DNA of 64,000 nt from an uncultured Duncaniella sp. (GTDB lineage Bacteria; Bacteroidota; Bacteroidia; Bacteroidales; Muribaculaceae), in NCBI GenBank assembly GCA_910589485.1, contig CAJUSW010000007.1, positions 124,001 to 188,000 of the forward strand, in the 5' to 3' direction. Position numbers and translations under genes: made by a program. The notes under the pieces were generated by a model. It was not told where the DNA came from, searched no databases, and saw nothing but the letters and a program-made list of their open reading frames with translations. The first letter of the stretch is position 1; each line of letters begins with the position of its first letter. Of the stretch, positions 42,981 through 52,020 are shown one piece after another.

Positions 42981-43575
42981 GCGGATTTTATAGGACGTCT
43001 TCGACGCCCTTCTTTGTGATTGCTTCGTTTCCCCGCGCCTCGCTCTCGATGCAAATTTTGCCCTGACGGGCAATTTGCATCTATCGCTCGTGGCGGGGCT
43101 ATAATTACACCGCCCCATCCGGGGCTTTTAGGTCCGCTGACCTGCGGGGTATCCACACACCCATTTCGTGATGATAATAATGTTTCATCTAACCGCCCCG
43201 CAGATTCATCATCCATTTAGCCCCGAACGGGGGCTTATGGCCCGTGGACCTACAGGGTATCCACACGCCCATTTCATGATGATAACAACGTTTCATCTAC
43301 CACCCGCTGGCACATCACCCATTTAGCCCCGAACGGGGGCTTATGGCCCGTTGACCTGCGGGGTATTCACATACCCATTTCATGGTGATAACAACGTTTC
43401 ATCTCCCGCCCGCAGGCATAATTACCCATTTAGCCCCGAATGGGGCGATGTAATTATAGCCCCGCCACGAGCCTGGCAAGCAAATCGCCCGTAGGGCAAG
43501 ATTTGCGCCGGCGGGCGAGGCGCGGGGTAAATGAAAATCCACCGACGAGGGCGTCGAAGACGTCCTATAATCCAC
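42981..43575. repeat. Composite inverted-repeat element, copy B
   Basis: About 595 bp, non-coding. The left arm (42981-43127) and right arm (43431-43575) are inverted copies of one another and match the arms of copy A at 7072-7814; for example the 24 nt at 43549-43572 are identical to 7789-7812. Between the arms stand three tandem units of about 106 bp. It begins about 60 bp after the terminator of tRNA-Met. Open frames across it follow the repeats and are not conserved genes. Origin and function unknown. Confidence 0.8.
43108..43426 (+). repeat. Three tandem units of about 106 bp
   Basis: Units begin near 43108, 43214 and 43320. Each has a GCCCC..GGGGGC hairpin, then CTGCGGGGTATCCACAC-like and CCATTTCATGATGATAACAA-like segments ending in GTTTCATCT. 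Copy A holds a single shortened unit of this kind (7428-7500). Confidence 0.78.
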
Positions 43576-43650
43576 CCATCACACGCCGTGCACCCACGTT
43601 AATCGAAAACGACGCGACATTATCGCACCTTTTAGGGCATTTCCCATAAT

Positions 43651-43658
43651 TATCTTTG
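43651..43658 (+). promoter_or_regulatory. -7 box before the hypothetical gene at 43688
   Basis: TATCTTTG fits TAnnTTTG, 29 nt before the ATG; the -33 region is poor. Confidence 0.6.
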
Positions 43659-43687
43659 CGGAATAAACCATCAAAAACTTCCGCAAT

Positions 43688-44347
43688 ATGTCAACCAACA
43701 CCCTCCCCATCTCCCGAAAGGCCCTCAACGGTTTCTTACAGCGCATACGCCAGGCCTACTCCCTCGACCCCGAAAAGACCTCGGCCATGGAACGTGCCCT
43801 CCACCTCTATCTCGACAACGACAACTCCTATCAGCTCGCAATCCCCGACACCGACCGCACCGCCTTTGAATTTCTGCGCCACGAAATCGACACCGCCATC
43901 GAACGCTCACGCCGTGCCCGCGAACGCGCACGACTCCGGAGAGAAGCCAAAGCCTCCCTCGCCACTGCATCTCCTGACATTTCGGAAAACATCCCGGCCG
44001 AAACCCCATCCATCCCCACGGCAACAGATCCGGCCAACAAACCCGAGCCAACCCCGGCCGAAGTGCTGGCCAACGGAACGATCATCCCCGTAATCACCCC
44101 AGATCGGCTCAGGGCCGACAGCGACAACTGTATCGTGATCGACTCCGATGAAACCGATCCCACCTACGCCGGCCCGGTCGAGGTACGCATCGACCCCACA
44201 GGATACCAGCCACTCTCCTACTCCATAAAATATCCGGCGCCCGCGACATCATCGGGCACCCGCAGCCAACGCCGTGCCGAAGAGCGCAAAGCCAAGAAAG
44301 ACCTTCTCGCCGCCATGCGCCGCCTCCGCAACGGAATCAACCCATAA
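43688..44347 (+). CDS. Hypothetical basic helical protein
   Basis: 219 residues, no signal peptide or membrane helix. The N-terminal 100 residues are helical (RKALNGFLQRIRQAYSLDPE) and end in an arginine-rich helix (ERSRRARERARLRREAKA). A Pro/Thr/Ala-rich linker of about 45 residues follows, then a short beta-like segment (NCIVIDSDE, PVEVRIDPTG) and a second basic helix (RSQRRAEERKAKKDLLAAMR). It may bind nucleic acid or a ribosome (weak inference). The family is not recognised. Confidence 0.65.
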   Translation: MSTNTLPISRKALNGFLQRIRQAYSLDPEKTSAMERALHLYLDNDNSYQLAIPDTDRTAFEFLRHEIDTAIERSRRARERARLRREAKASLATASPDISENIPAETPSIPTATDPANKPEPTPAEVLANGTIIPVITPDRLRADSDNCIVIDSDETDPTYAGPVEVRIDPTGYQPLSYSIKYPAPATSSGTRSQRRAEERKAKKDLLAAMRRLRNGINP

Positions 44348-44373
44348 CCTTATAACCCTATAACCCCATAACC
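44342..44373. repeat. Four tandem 8-bp NNATAACC units
   Basis: CCATAACC, TTATAACC, CTATAACC, CCATAACC follow each other directly after the stop of the hypothetical gene; a TTCCGC/GCGGAA hairpin (44374-44389) follows and may terminate both convergent genes. Confidence 0.75.
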
Positions 44374-44389
44374 TTCCGCGTTAGCGGAA

Positions 44390-44863
44390 TTATAGAACCG
44401 ACACGCCTACCCTATCGAGCCCCCGCAGAGTATCGACACGCATGATATGCCGCACAAGCACCGGACGGGTCAGGTCGATATCGGCCCGCGGATTCAGCTC
44501 GATCAGATGCTGGTAATTGGCCCCGAACCCACTTCCGAGCCAACGCCCATACACATCGGCAAGCGTCACATTCACCGTGTCGCGGTAATACATACCGTCG
44601 CCATGATAGGTCACCTCGATCCACAGATTGGAATAGGGATAATCATTGGTGTGCATCAGCCCGAGGCTCAGCGGACGGCGCACAAGCGAATCGTTCTCTA
44701 CAAGCGACGTGTCCACAAGCGTGAGACTAAGCGTATCGCCATAGGCCCACCCCTCGCGGGGCAGATCGGCCCAACGGCTGTAGTCACGCACCCCGTCGCT
44801 ACATGAAACGACCGCCACCGACAGGGTGGCGATCGCTATGATGATATGAAATAGTCTTTTCAT
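44390..44863 (-). CDS. gldH: Gliding-motility-type lipoprotein GldH
   Basis: A 157-residue lipoprotein with lipobox VVSC and the GldH pattern WADLPREGWAYGDTLSLTL and YPYSNLWIEVTYHGDGMYYR. GldH is needed for gliding in flavobacteria but is widespread in non-gliding Bacteroidales, where its job is unclear. It is the last gene of the zapA-rny-ricT operon; its ATG overlaps the ricT stop (TAATG). Confidence 0.88.
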   Translation of the reverse strand: MKRLFHIIIAIATLSVAVVSCSDGVRDYSRWADLPREGWAYGDTLSLTLVDTSLVENDSLVRRPLSLGLMHTNDYPYSNLWIEVTYHGDGMYYRDTVNVTLADVYGRWLGSGFGANYQHLIELNPRADIDLTRPVLVRHIMRVDTLRGLDRVGVSVL

Positions 44864-46392
44864 TATTCAGCCGGTTGCTCGGGTGTTCGGAAAGCCTTCG
44901 GACCGCGGTTCGACACCGGAGGCATCGTGTTCTCGCTCTGCTGATTCCCTTCCTGCTGGCGGGGCTTGGGCTGAGGGCCTGATTGATCCTTGGCGCGGGG
45001 CTGGGACTGCTCCTTGTTGGGGCGTGGCTGTAGCGCCTGATCCTTCAGCCGGGACTGCTGGCCATTCTGCTCCTTGGACCGCTGGGGCTGATTACCCTGC
45101 TCCTTGGATCGGCCCGGCTTGTTCTGCTCCCTTTCGGGGCGCGACTGCTGTCCCTGGTCCTTGGGTCGCTGATTGCCACCGTTCCCCTTCCCGTCCTGGG
45201 GCTTCTGTCCCTGGCGGTCGTTGCGGGGCCGGCGCTCCTTGTTATCATCCTGCTTCGGCGACTGTCCCTGGGCCTTCTCGCCCTGAGGCTTCTCATCTTT
45301 GGGTTTGTCACCCTGAGGCTTGTCACCTCCACCCTGAGATTTCTTTTTCTTCTTTTTACGCTTCGACTTATCAAAACGGGTGAGATCGTCCTGCGAAGCC
45401 AGGTCAATAGGCTTCGGCTTCTCCTTGAGCTTGGCATCCCCCTCGCGCTCGAGCTTGAGAGGCTTCTCACCGTTGCGGTTCATCTCGATGATCTCAAATG
45501 CCCTGGCCGCATCGATGGTGACAAGGTTGGCCGCCATCTGCTTGTCGGTAGAGTATGTGATCTCCTTCTTGAACACATCGGTCTTGAAGTGGTAATATGT
45601 AGCGTCGGCCGTTTCGAACCTGATATTCTTCTCCGGCAGGAACTTGGAGCTTTCCACATAAGTGTCCACCTCGAAGTTGAGACAGCACTTCAGCTTGGCG
45701 CACTGTCCGGCCAGCTTCTGCGGATTGAGCGATATGTCCTGATAGCGGGCCGCGCTCGTGCCTACCGACACGAAGTTGGTCATCCAGCTCGCACAGCACA
45801 ACGGACGTCCGCACGAACCGATACCTCCGATGCGCCCTGCCTCCTGGCGCGCGCCTATCTGCTTCATCTCTATGCGCACCTTGAATGTCTCGGCGAGCAC
45901 CTTGATGAGCTGACGGAAATCCACACGCTCGTCGGCTATATAATAGAATATGGCCTTGTTGCCGTCCCCCTGATACTCCACGTCGCCTATCTTCATGTTG
46001 AGGTTGAGCGACTCGGCGATCTTGCGGGCGCGTATCATGGTGTCGTTCTCGCGGGCGCGGGCCTCCTCGTATTTCTCGAGGTCGGCCGGCTTGGCCTTGC
46101 GGAACACCCTCTTCACCTCGGCCTCGTTCTTCACGCCGGCACGGCGCATCTGCAGGGCCACCAATCGGCCCGTGAGGGTGACGCAACCTATGTCATGACC
46201 GGGAGTGGCCTCCACGGCCACCATCTCGCCCACCTCGAGCGGAAGGTTGAGCGAATTGCGGTAATATCCCTTGCGGGTATTCTTGAACTGCACCTCCACG
46301 ATGTCGAAATCGGCACCGCACCCGGGCACATCCTCAAGCCAGTCGAAGCAATGGAGCTTGCCGCGCGGACAGCGGCGGTCTTTCTCTTCCAT
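44863..46392 (-). CDS. ricT: RicT/PSP1-family protein with long Q/K/P-rich tail
   Basis: 509 residues. The first 290 match RicT (YaaT), a PSP1-domain protein which in Bacillus joins RicA and RicF in an Fe-S complex that supports RNase Y. Cysteine-rich motifs are visible: GGIGSCGRPLCCASWMTNF and CAKLKCCLNFEVDTYVES. About 180 C-terminal residues are low complexity, first KxKKKKKSQGG/DKPQGDKPK, then repeats such as RSKEQGNQPQ and RLKDQALQPR. The tail is probably disordered. It lies right behind rny, which fits an RNase Y link. Confidence 0.9.
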   Translation of the reverse strand: MEEKDRRCPRGKLHCFDWLEDVPGCGADFDIVEVQFKNTRKGYYRNSLNLPLEVGEMVAVEATPGHDIGCVTLTGRLVALQMRRAGVKNEAEVKRVFRKAKPADLEKYEEARARENDTMIRARKIAESLNLNMKIGDVEYQGDGNKAIFYYIADERVDFRQLIKVLAETFKVRIEMKQIGARQEAGRIGGIGSCGRPLCCASWMTNFVSVGTSAARYQDISLNPQKLAGQCAKLKCCLNFEVDTYVESSKFLPEKNIRFETADATYYHFKTDVFKKEITYSTDKQMAANLVTIDAARAFEIIEMNRNGEKPLKLEREGDAKLKEKPKPIDLASQDDLTRFDKSKRKKKKKKSQGGGDKPQGDKPKDEKPQGEKAQGQSPKQDDNKERRPRNDRQGQKPQDGKGNGGNQRPKDQGQQSRPEREQNKPGRSKEQGNQPQRSKEQNGQQSRLKDQALQPRPNKEQSQPRAKDQSGPQPKPRQQEGNQQSENTMPPVSNRGPKAFRTPEQPAE

Positions 46393-46407
46393 GAGCCTGA
46401 CCCTCCC

Positions 46408-47949
46408 TTACTTTGCGAAACTTACGGAGCGGGTCTCGCGGATCACGGTGATCTTCACCTGTCCGGGATAGGTCATCTCGTCCTGGATGCGGCGTGCTAT
46501 CTCCTCCGACAGCTTTTCGGTCTCCACGTCGTCGATCTTGTCGGCTCCCACTATCACGCGCAGTTCGCGACCGGCCTGGATGGCATAGGTCTTGATCACG
46601 CCGGGATAAGAGAGCGCAAGCTGCTCGAGGTCGTTGAGACGCTTGATGTAAGCCTCAACAATTTCACGGCGGGCACCGGGACGGGCACCCGAGATGGCGT
46701 CACACACCTGTACGATGGGGGCCAAGAGCGATGTCTGCTCTATCTCATCATGGTGTGCGCCTATGGCGTTGCAGATTTCAGGTTTCTCCTTATACTTCTC
46801 GGCCAACTTCATGCCAAGGAGTGCGTGGGGCAGTTCGGGCTCCTCATCGGGCACCTTGCCTATATCGTGGAGCAGTCCGGCACGGCGGGCCTTCTTGGGA
46901 TTGAGACCGAGCTCGGCGGCCATGATGGCACACAGGTTGGCAGTCTCGCGCGAGTGCTGGAGCAGGTTCTGACCGTAGCTCGAACGATACTTCATCTTAC
47001 CCACCATGCGTATGAGGTCGGGGTGCAGTCCGTGGATACCGAGATCGATAGCCGTGCGTTTGCCGGTCTCCACGATCTCCTCCTCAATCTGACGGCGCAC
47101 CTTGCCCACCACCTCCTCGATGCGGGCGGGGTGGATACGGCCATCGGCCACAAGCTGGTGAAGGGCCAGGCGGGCTATCTCGCGGCGCACAGGGTCGAAG
47201 CCCGAGAGCACGATGGCCTCGGGGGTATCGTCAACGATGATCTCGATACCGGTAGCGGCTTCGAGGGCGCGTATGTTACGGCCCTCACGGCCTATGATGC
47301 GGCCCTTGATCTCGTCGCTGTCGATGTGGAACACTGTCACCGAGTTCTCGATGGCAGTCTCGGTGGCCAGACGCTGGATCGATTGCACCACTATGCGCTT
47401 GGCCTCCTTGTTGGCGGTCATCTTGGCCTCGTCCATTATATCATGGATATATGCGGCGGCAGCCGTCTTGGCCTCATCCTTGAGGCTCTCGATGAGTTTC
47501 TCCTTGGCTTCCTCGCTCGAGAGACCCGAGATGTGCTCGAGGGTCTCCTGGGCCGAACGGCGCATACGGTCGAGCTCCTCGCCGCGCACCTCCAGAGCCT
47601 GCCCCTGGGCCTCAAGCTCACGGCGGGTCTGGTCGATTTCATTGCGGGCCTTGGTATTCTCGCTCTGCTGCTGGTTGAGTTGGGCCTGGCGCTGCTTGAT
47701 CTTGGCCTCCTCGCTCTGCACACGGGCCATGCGCTGGTTGGCGGCCTTCTCAGCATCGGATTTTATGCGCAGCTCCTGCTCGCGGGCGGCCAGAAGCTTG
47801 TCCTTCATGATAACTTCCGCCTCACGTTGAGCATCCTCCACGATTGTCTTGGCCCTCGAACGGCCCGTGGACTTCTGCACGGCCATGAGTATTCCTATAC
47901 CCACTGCCGCTCCTATCAATGCGATGGCGATATAAAGTAGAACTATCAT
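46408..47949 (-). CDS. rny: Ribonuclease Y
   Basis: Membrane-bound endoribonuclease that starts mRNA decay; 513 residues from the ATG at 47949 (MIVLLYIAIALIGAAVGIGI), where the anchor helix begins. A long coiled coil covers about residues 30-200, then a KH domain (GRIIGREGRNIRALEAATGI) and an HD domain (HSRETANLCA, LLHDIGKVPD) with metal-binding HD near residue 360. An extra 17 codons upstream are not needed. Followed 15 nt later by ricT. Confidence 0.95.
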   Translation of the reverse strand: MIVLLYIAIALIGAAVGIGILMAVQKSTGRSRAKTIVEDAQREAEVIMKDKLLAAREQELRIKSDAEKAANQRMARVQSEEAKIKQRQAQLNQQQSENTKARNEIDQTRRELEAQGQALEVRGEELDRMRRSAQETLEHISGLSSEEAKEKLIESLKDEAKTAAAAYIHDIMDEAKMTANKEAKRIVVQSIQRLATETAIENSVTVFHIDSDEIKGRIIGREGRNIRALEAATGIEIIVDDTPEAIVLSGFDPVRREIARLALHQLVADGRIHPARIEEVVGKVRRQIEEEIVETGKRTAIDLGIHGLHPDLIRMVGKMKYRSSYGQNLLQHSRETANLCAIMAAELGLNPKKARRAGLLHDIGKVPDEEPELPHALLGMKLAEKYKEKPEICNAIGAHHDEIEQTSLLAPIVQVCDAISGARPGARREIVEAYIKRLNDLEQLALSYPGVIKTYAIQAGRELRVIVGADKIDDVETEKLSEEIARRIQDEMTYPGQVKITVIRETRSVSFAK

Positions 47950-48092
47950 AAATAAGTTAAACTGTAAAATAAAGATGAATAAAGATATAAAAAAACACAC
48001 GTTTTGACCTACCGGAAAATACGCTCCGGCACAGTCAATCGTGCGTGATGGATCGGCATGCTCCGCTCCGAAGTGAAGCCTAAGCCGTGGGG

Positions 48093-48398
48093 TTACGGGA
48101 CAATGTCATCGAGAAGCAGGGAGTCCAGCTCCTGCTCGAGCGATCCGAGGATATGGTCAAGGCTTTCAGCCGCCTCCAGATTAGAGTAGTACAGCTGGGC
48201 AAACCTGAACGTCACCATGGCCAGGACCTCGGCCGATGATTTGTCGCGGAATTCATCCCTCTCCTTCCATTTTTTCCACAGGCCGTTGATATTCTCTTCG
48301 GCACGCCTCACCAGCGGTTCCTGACTTTCAGGCACTGTGAGCGGTATGCGTGGCAGGTCGGCGATACGGATGGATATGTTATGTATTATTTCGGACAT
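48093..48398 (-). CDS. zapA: Cell division protein ZapA-like
   Basis: A 101-residue protein with the ZapA layout: a short beta-rich head (IIHNISIRIADLPRIPLTVP) and a helical tail (LVRRAEENINGLWKKWKERD, VTFRFAQLYYSNLEA). ZapA bundles FtsZ filaments. Start at 48398 (MSEIIHNIS) because it overlaps the upstream stop by one base (TGATG). Second gene of the operon. Confidence 0.75.
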   Translation of the reverse strand: MSEIIHNISIRIADLPRIPLTVPESQEPLVRRAEENINGLWKKWKERDEFRDKSSAEVLAMVTFRFAQLYYSNLEAAESLDHILGSLEQELDSLLLDDIVP

Positions 48399-48691
48399 CA
48401 AATGCTTAACTGGGCGATGCACTTGTCGATTTCGCGCACTAACTCGGAAAGGAATGTCCTGGTGGCCTCAACGTCTTTGTGATCGGGCGTCAGCACCGAA
48501 GTCACCTTCAGGCGTTCGATCTCGGCATCCTTAACGGCTATCGTCCGTTTCAGTCGCTCGATCTCGGCCTTGAGCTGCACCGCTGTGGCTTCCGCTTCAT
48601 CCTTGGCACGCTTCACTGCCCTGTAACGGTCAGCGAGAAGCGAGGCTTTGGACTGGAGCCTGCCGATGCGTTGTTGAAGGTTTCCGGCCAT
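48398..48691 (-). CDS. Small coiled-coil protein upstream of zapA
   Basis: A 97-residue protein, nearly all coiled coil (QQRIGRLQSKASLLADRYRA, LKAEIERLKRTIAVKDAEIE), with a short C-terminal helix. The ATG at 48691 is chosen; the GTG at 48709 overlaps the -7 box. It resembles the small coiled-coil partners of ZapA in Bacteroidetes, so a role at the division ring is likely but inferred. Confidence 0.7.
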   Translation of the reverse strand: MAGNLQQRIGRLQSKASLLADRYRAVKRAKDEAEATAVQLKAEIERLKRTIAVKDAEIERLKVTSVLTPDHKDVEATRTFLSELVREIDKCIAQLSI

Positions 48692-48708
48692 TCTGTTCCA
48701 AATTTCCA

Positions 48709-48716
48709 CAAAAGTA
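48709..48716 (-). promoter_or_regulatory. -7 box of the zapA-rny-ricT-gldH operon
   Basis: TACTTTTG on the minus strand, 18 nt before the ATG at 48691; no clear -33 box. Confidence 0.6.
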
Positions 48717-48809
48717 CTAAAATCTTTTCATTTATCCCACCCCCGCCATCATCTTTTCTACCCCATCCCCCGTTTTTAACTAAAATAATGTTAACTCTCA
48801 TCCCAATGC

Positions 48810-48839
48810 TTGCAGTCATAGAAAAAAGTCGTACCTTTG
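48810..48839 (+). promoter_or_regulatory. Promoter of the SRP RNA gene
   Basis: TTG (48810-48812), 19 nt, then TACCTTTG (48832-48839), 5 nt before the RNA stem begins. Confidence 0.85.
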
Positions 48840-48844
48840 CACCC

Positions 48845-48947
48845 GGGTAAGTCCTACACGACCAGCTCCCCGAGAACTCCGCCAGGTCTTGATCGAAGCA
48901 ACGGTATCGGGTCGTAGCGGTGCGATGTAGTCAGCTTACCCTTTTTT
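48845..48947 (+). ncRNA. ffs: Signal recognition particle RNA, small bacterial type
   Basis: A 97-nt hairpin-like RNA, closed by GGGTAAG (48845-48851) and CTTACCC (48935-48941), followed by six T. The apical part holds the conserved SRP core: CCAGGTC on one side and GAAGCAAC on the other, close to the GGAA-type tetraloop domain that binds Ffh. Size and layout match the 4.5S-type RNA. Confidence 0.9.
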
Positions 48948-49077
48948 CGTATCCCTACACAACATGAATGAAGCCCTCACGGCTCCGCCGATGATAGCGG
49001 CTCGCGAGGGCTTGGCATGAAACAAAGATATAACACGGCATGCGTCACGCACACCTATATACCTATTCAAAAAGGGG

Positions 49078-49767
49078 TCATTTACCTATATAAGTGTGTA
49101 CAATAATGGCACCGTTGCCTCCTTCCGAACCATACGCCGAGGCCTCCTTCATGACCTCCACATAGTCAATGTCATTCATACTCAGCCCCTCGAATGAAGG
49201 CACCTTGACAGAATCAATGAAATAAAGAGGTGTTGAGCTGCCCTTGATCGTCCGCGTGCCACGGATATTGACATCCTGCTCGCCATGGGTGCCGGAAGCG
49301 CCCACAATATTCAGCCCGGGCACACGCCCCTGCAACGCAGAGAGAACATCGGAATATCCGCTCCGACGCAACTCATCGCCACTGATAAAGTTTCCGGGCG
49401 TAGTGCGCTCCCGGCGCGGTACAAACGAGAATCCAAGGCTCACCAGGCGTTCATCCTCCTCGACTTTCGACACTGTTTCATCAGCGAGACGTATCACCAT
49501 ACTTTTCCTACCCTCAACCGGGATGTGATAGATCCTCTTTTTCACCAATACTTTTATAGTGTCACCGGGAGCAACATCGGTAAGGCCGAATTCCCCCTTT
49601 TTATTTGTCAGTGAATAGTCCTTGGGGGAACGCACATACACTCGGGCCTTCTTAATCGGACCTCCGACCAAATCGAGCAGAATACCGTTGAACGGAACTC
49701 GCCTCTGGGCCGACACGTCATTGACCATCAATGCGCAACAGGCAATCAACAGAATAAGGAATCGCAT
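49078..49767 (-). CDS. Orphan TonB-plug-domain protein without barrel
   Basis: 229 residues with a signal peptide (MRFLILLIACCALMVNDVSA), a carboxypeptidase-like regulatory beta-sandwich (GPIKKARVYVRSPKDYSLTN) and a TonB receptor plug domain (LSALQGRVPGLNIVGASGTH, IRGTRTIKGSSTPLYFID). The chain stops right after the plug, where a SusC-type receptor would begin its barrel. It lies behind the susCD terminator, in the same direction. It is either a periplasmic plug-only protein, as seen in Bacteroidales, or a relic of a duplicated receptor. The intact signal peptide argues for function. Confidence 0.8.
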   Translation of the reverse strand: MRFLILLIACCALMVNDVSAQRRVPFNGILLDLVGGPIKKARVYVRSPKDYSLTNKKGEFGLTDVAPGDTIKVLVKKRIYHIPVEGRKSMVIRLADETVSKVEEDERLVSLGFSFVPRRERTTPGNFISGDELRRSGYSDVLSALQGRVPGLNIVGASGTHGEQDVNIRGTRTIKGSSTPLYFIDSVKVPSFEGLSMNDIDYVEVMKEASAYGSEGGNGAIIVHTYIGK

Positions 49768-49796
49768 CTTCTTTTATTTAGCAGAGTTAAACAATC

Positions 49797-49836
49797 AAAA
49801 ACGGAAGTCGGGCACAATAACCGTCCCAACCTCCGT
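49797..49836 (-). terminator. Terminator after susD
   Basis: ACGGAAGTCGGG (49801-49812) pairs with CCCAACCTCCGT (49825-49836) with bulges; TTTT follows on the minus strand. Confidence 0.75.
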
Positions 49837-49894
49837 TCCCACTTAAATTATTATACCATCATTTCCGAACACAGAAAGAGGCTGATAATTACTG

Positions 49895-51973
49895 TTATTC
49901 GAGACCGTCCAAGCCACTCTTGCCTGTAGATCCGTAACCATTGTCACCATACTCCTCGGCATTAAGGATAACGCTCAGGAACTCCTGCGATATCGGACGG
50001 TTGTAATGGAAATCCTTGAACAGGCGCGCGGCACGTTTATTGTAACGGGCAAGACGCTCACCCAGATTATTGTGTCGCTTCAGAAGAGCCCAACGGGTGA
50101 ACTCGCCACACAATTCGCGTGCATACTCGTCAAGAATATCCTCCTCCGTAGCCGTACCTAACATCCAGTTGGAGCTTCCGGGCCTTACGGCACGCTGACG
50201 CAACACATTCACATACTCGGCAGCTTTGGTTCCATCACCGAGCATCTGGCATGCCTCAGCCGCGATCAGATACACCTCGGCCATACGCATAATGTACATG
50301 TCGCCACATTTCACCTGGCCATTGGAAATAGTAGTGAAACATCCGTCATAGTTCCAATTGAACTTTATGAGAGCGGGAGCCGCCGACGAGCTGGTCTTAC
50401 CGTTTCCAATATTCGGCGGATTTCCGGCCGCACTGCCATTAGCTGTGGAACCATATACATAGGTGTCAGCATACAGATCGCTCATCACTATCACAGGATA
50501 TATGCACTTGGCCTTCTCCGAAGCTGGGAGCGGATGATGCACAAACACCGTATTGAAACGGTCATCCTCGGGATCAATAGGATAAGGGATGGCATACACC
50601 TTGGTAGTATTGGCATACCCGGCCTTGCCGAAATCGGCTGACGAGGATGCCACCATAAGAGTTTTGGAGGGATCGTCGGAATATTCACCACGGGGCCATA
50701 TCCTCGCAGGCCACTGGTTGTAACCGGTGAGAGAAGTCTGAGTCCAATCGCAGTCGGCATAGGGCTGAATCACCCTTCCGATGTTGGATTGGTCGATACC
50801 ATATTTCAGGCACAAATCCTCGGTGATCTCCTTCTGGGAATTCTTTCGTTTGGTGCCCCACTCCTCGAACGTCCATTCGCAGAAAGCGTACTGCCATGTG
50901 TATTCCCACCGGCGGTCCCATTCAGGATTGAAGCAGTAGAGAAGATACTCGGAGGGCTGCCAATTCTGAGAGTTCAGACGTCCGTAAAAATAGCTGTTCT
51001 TATCACCGGGATTATGATTCTTATTAAAGAAATCACTGTAGCTGCCACCCGCGGTATATGCGGCCAGCTTATTATTCTTATTCATCGAATTGCCGATTGC
51101 CGTATAGAGGTCAGCCGCAGCCGCGATCATCAATGCCTCCTTATTGGTGCGGTTGTTGGCATCAGCCCACATATCGGCAATGTCGGGATAAAGATATGCA
51201 CCGTAGGCCGACGCATTATCGATGAGATCCTCCGCGGCCTCCTTGGCTTTCTTCCAGTACTCCTGACCGTCGCCATACTTGCTGTCACCAAGGCCCGCAC
51301 GCTGGGCATACACTCGGGCAAGAAGACCCTTGGCCGACTTTAGGGTAAAACGGGCATGGTTGCCATGATACGGCTCTATAGGCAGATCCTCCATAGCCTC
51401 CTTTAGATCCTTGATTATAGCATCGTAAATCACCTTCTCGCTCGACCTTACCGGACGTGTTATCACTTCGCCCGTCAGAGAAGAACTGCTCTCAAGATTC
51501 AAGGTCACAGGTCCATATTGGGTCACCAAGATAGAATAATACAATGCCCTGAGAGTCTTGGCCTCGGCAATAAGCACAGCTATATCCTCGGGAGCTCCAT
51601 CCTTAAGCTCGGGAGCGACGTTTATCACAGTATTACAGGTAGTGATGGTAGTATAACACTGCTTCCACAGCTTCTGCACGGTGTTATAGCTTCCTATGAG
51701 TCCGTCATAATTGAACAATTGGGTATAGCTGTTTCCGTTGCTCTTGGGCACCCACAGGTCAGTGCCGGCCTCGGAGGCAAACAGCCAGTCGGAGGCCGTG
51801 TATATCTGCTGATCCAGTGGTGTGTAGCATGTGGTCTGCAATCCGTACCACGCCGCAAAGTTATCGAGGGTGGCATCTCCGGCCGCAGGATTATCCTCAT
51901 CGAGGCTACATGAGCTCATCAGCGAACACACCGCCGAGAACGCCATGAATTTTAATATATTTGACTTTTTCAT
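49895..51973 (-). CDS. SusD/RagB-family glycan-binding lipoprotein
   Basis: 692 residues, an outer-membrane lipoprotein (lipobox LMSSC) that captures a glycan or peptide and hands it to the SusC partner. The SusD fold shows as TPR helices (AVLIAEAKTLRALYYSILVT), and the usual C-terminal block MRMAEVYLIAAEACQMLGDG, YVNVLRQRAVRPG and ARELCGEFTRWALLKRHN. It is longer than the typical 500-600 residues. The gene follows susC after 47 bp. The substrate cannot be read from the sequence. Confidence 0.92.
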   Translation of the reverse strand: MKKSNILKFMAFSAVCSLMSSCSLDEDNPAAGDATLDNFAAWYGLQTTCYTPLDQQIYTASDWLFASEAGTDLWVPKSNGNSYTQLFNYDGLIGSYNTVQKLWKQCYTTITTCNTVINVAPELKDGAPEDIAVLIAEAKTLRALYYSILVTQYGPVTLNLESSSSLTGEVITRPVRSSEKVIYDAIIKDLKEAMEDLPIEPYHGNHARFTLKSAKGLLARVYAQRAGLGDSKYGDGQEYWKKAKEAAEDLIDNASAYGAYLYPDIADMWADANNRTNKEALMIAAAADLYTAIGNSMNKNNKLAAYTAGGSYSDFFNKNHNPGDKNSYFYGRLNSQNWQPSEYLLYCFNPEWDRRWEYTWQYAFCEWTFEEWGTKRKNSQKEITEDLCLKYGIDQSNIGRVIQPYADCDWTQTSLTGYNQWPARIWPRGEYSDDPSKTLMVASSSADFGKAGYANTTKVYAIPYPIDPEDDRFNTVFVHHPLPASEKAKCIYPVIVMSDLYADTYVYGSTANGSAAGNPPNIGNGKTSSSAAPALIKFNWNYDGCFTTISNGQVKCGDMYIMRMAEVYLIAAEACQMLGDGTKAAEYVNVLRQRAVRPGSSNWMLGTATEEDILDEYARELCGEFTRWALLKRHNNLGERLARYNKRAARLFKDFHYNRPISQEFLSVILNAEEYGDNGYGSTGKSGLDGLE

Positions 51974-52020
51974 TGTATTGCAATTGGTTGTGTTAATGGT
52001 TTCGTACTGATTTCACTTCA

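Noticed and set aside
42830..43216. 128-codon minus-strand frame across tRNA-Met and repeat copy B
   Set aside because: It overlaps a tRNA and its terminator, and the rest is repeat DNA.
43108..43426. Possible CRISPR array
   Set aside because: Units are 106 bp and similar throughout; there are no short constant repeats with unique spacers and no cas genes.
45589..47940. A 783-codon open frame antisense to ricT and rny
   Set aside because: It mirrors the codon periodicity of two well-identified genes (RicT, RNase Y) on the other strand and matches no family. Similar long antisense frames cover tkt, secY and map in this C-rich coding DNA.
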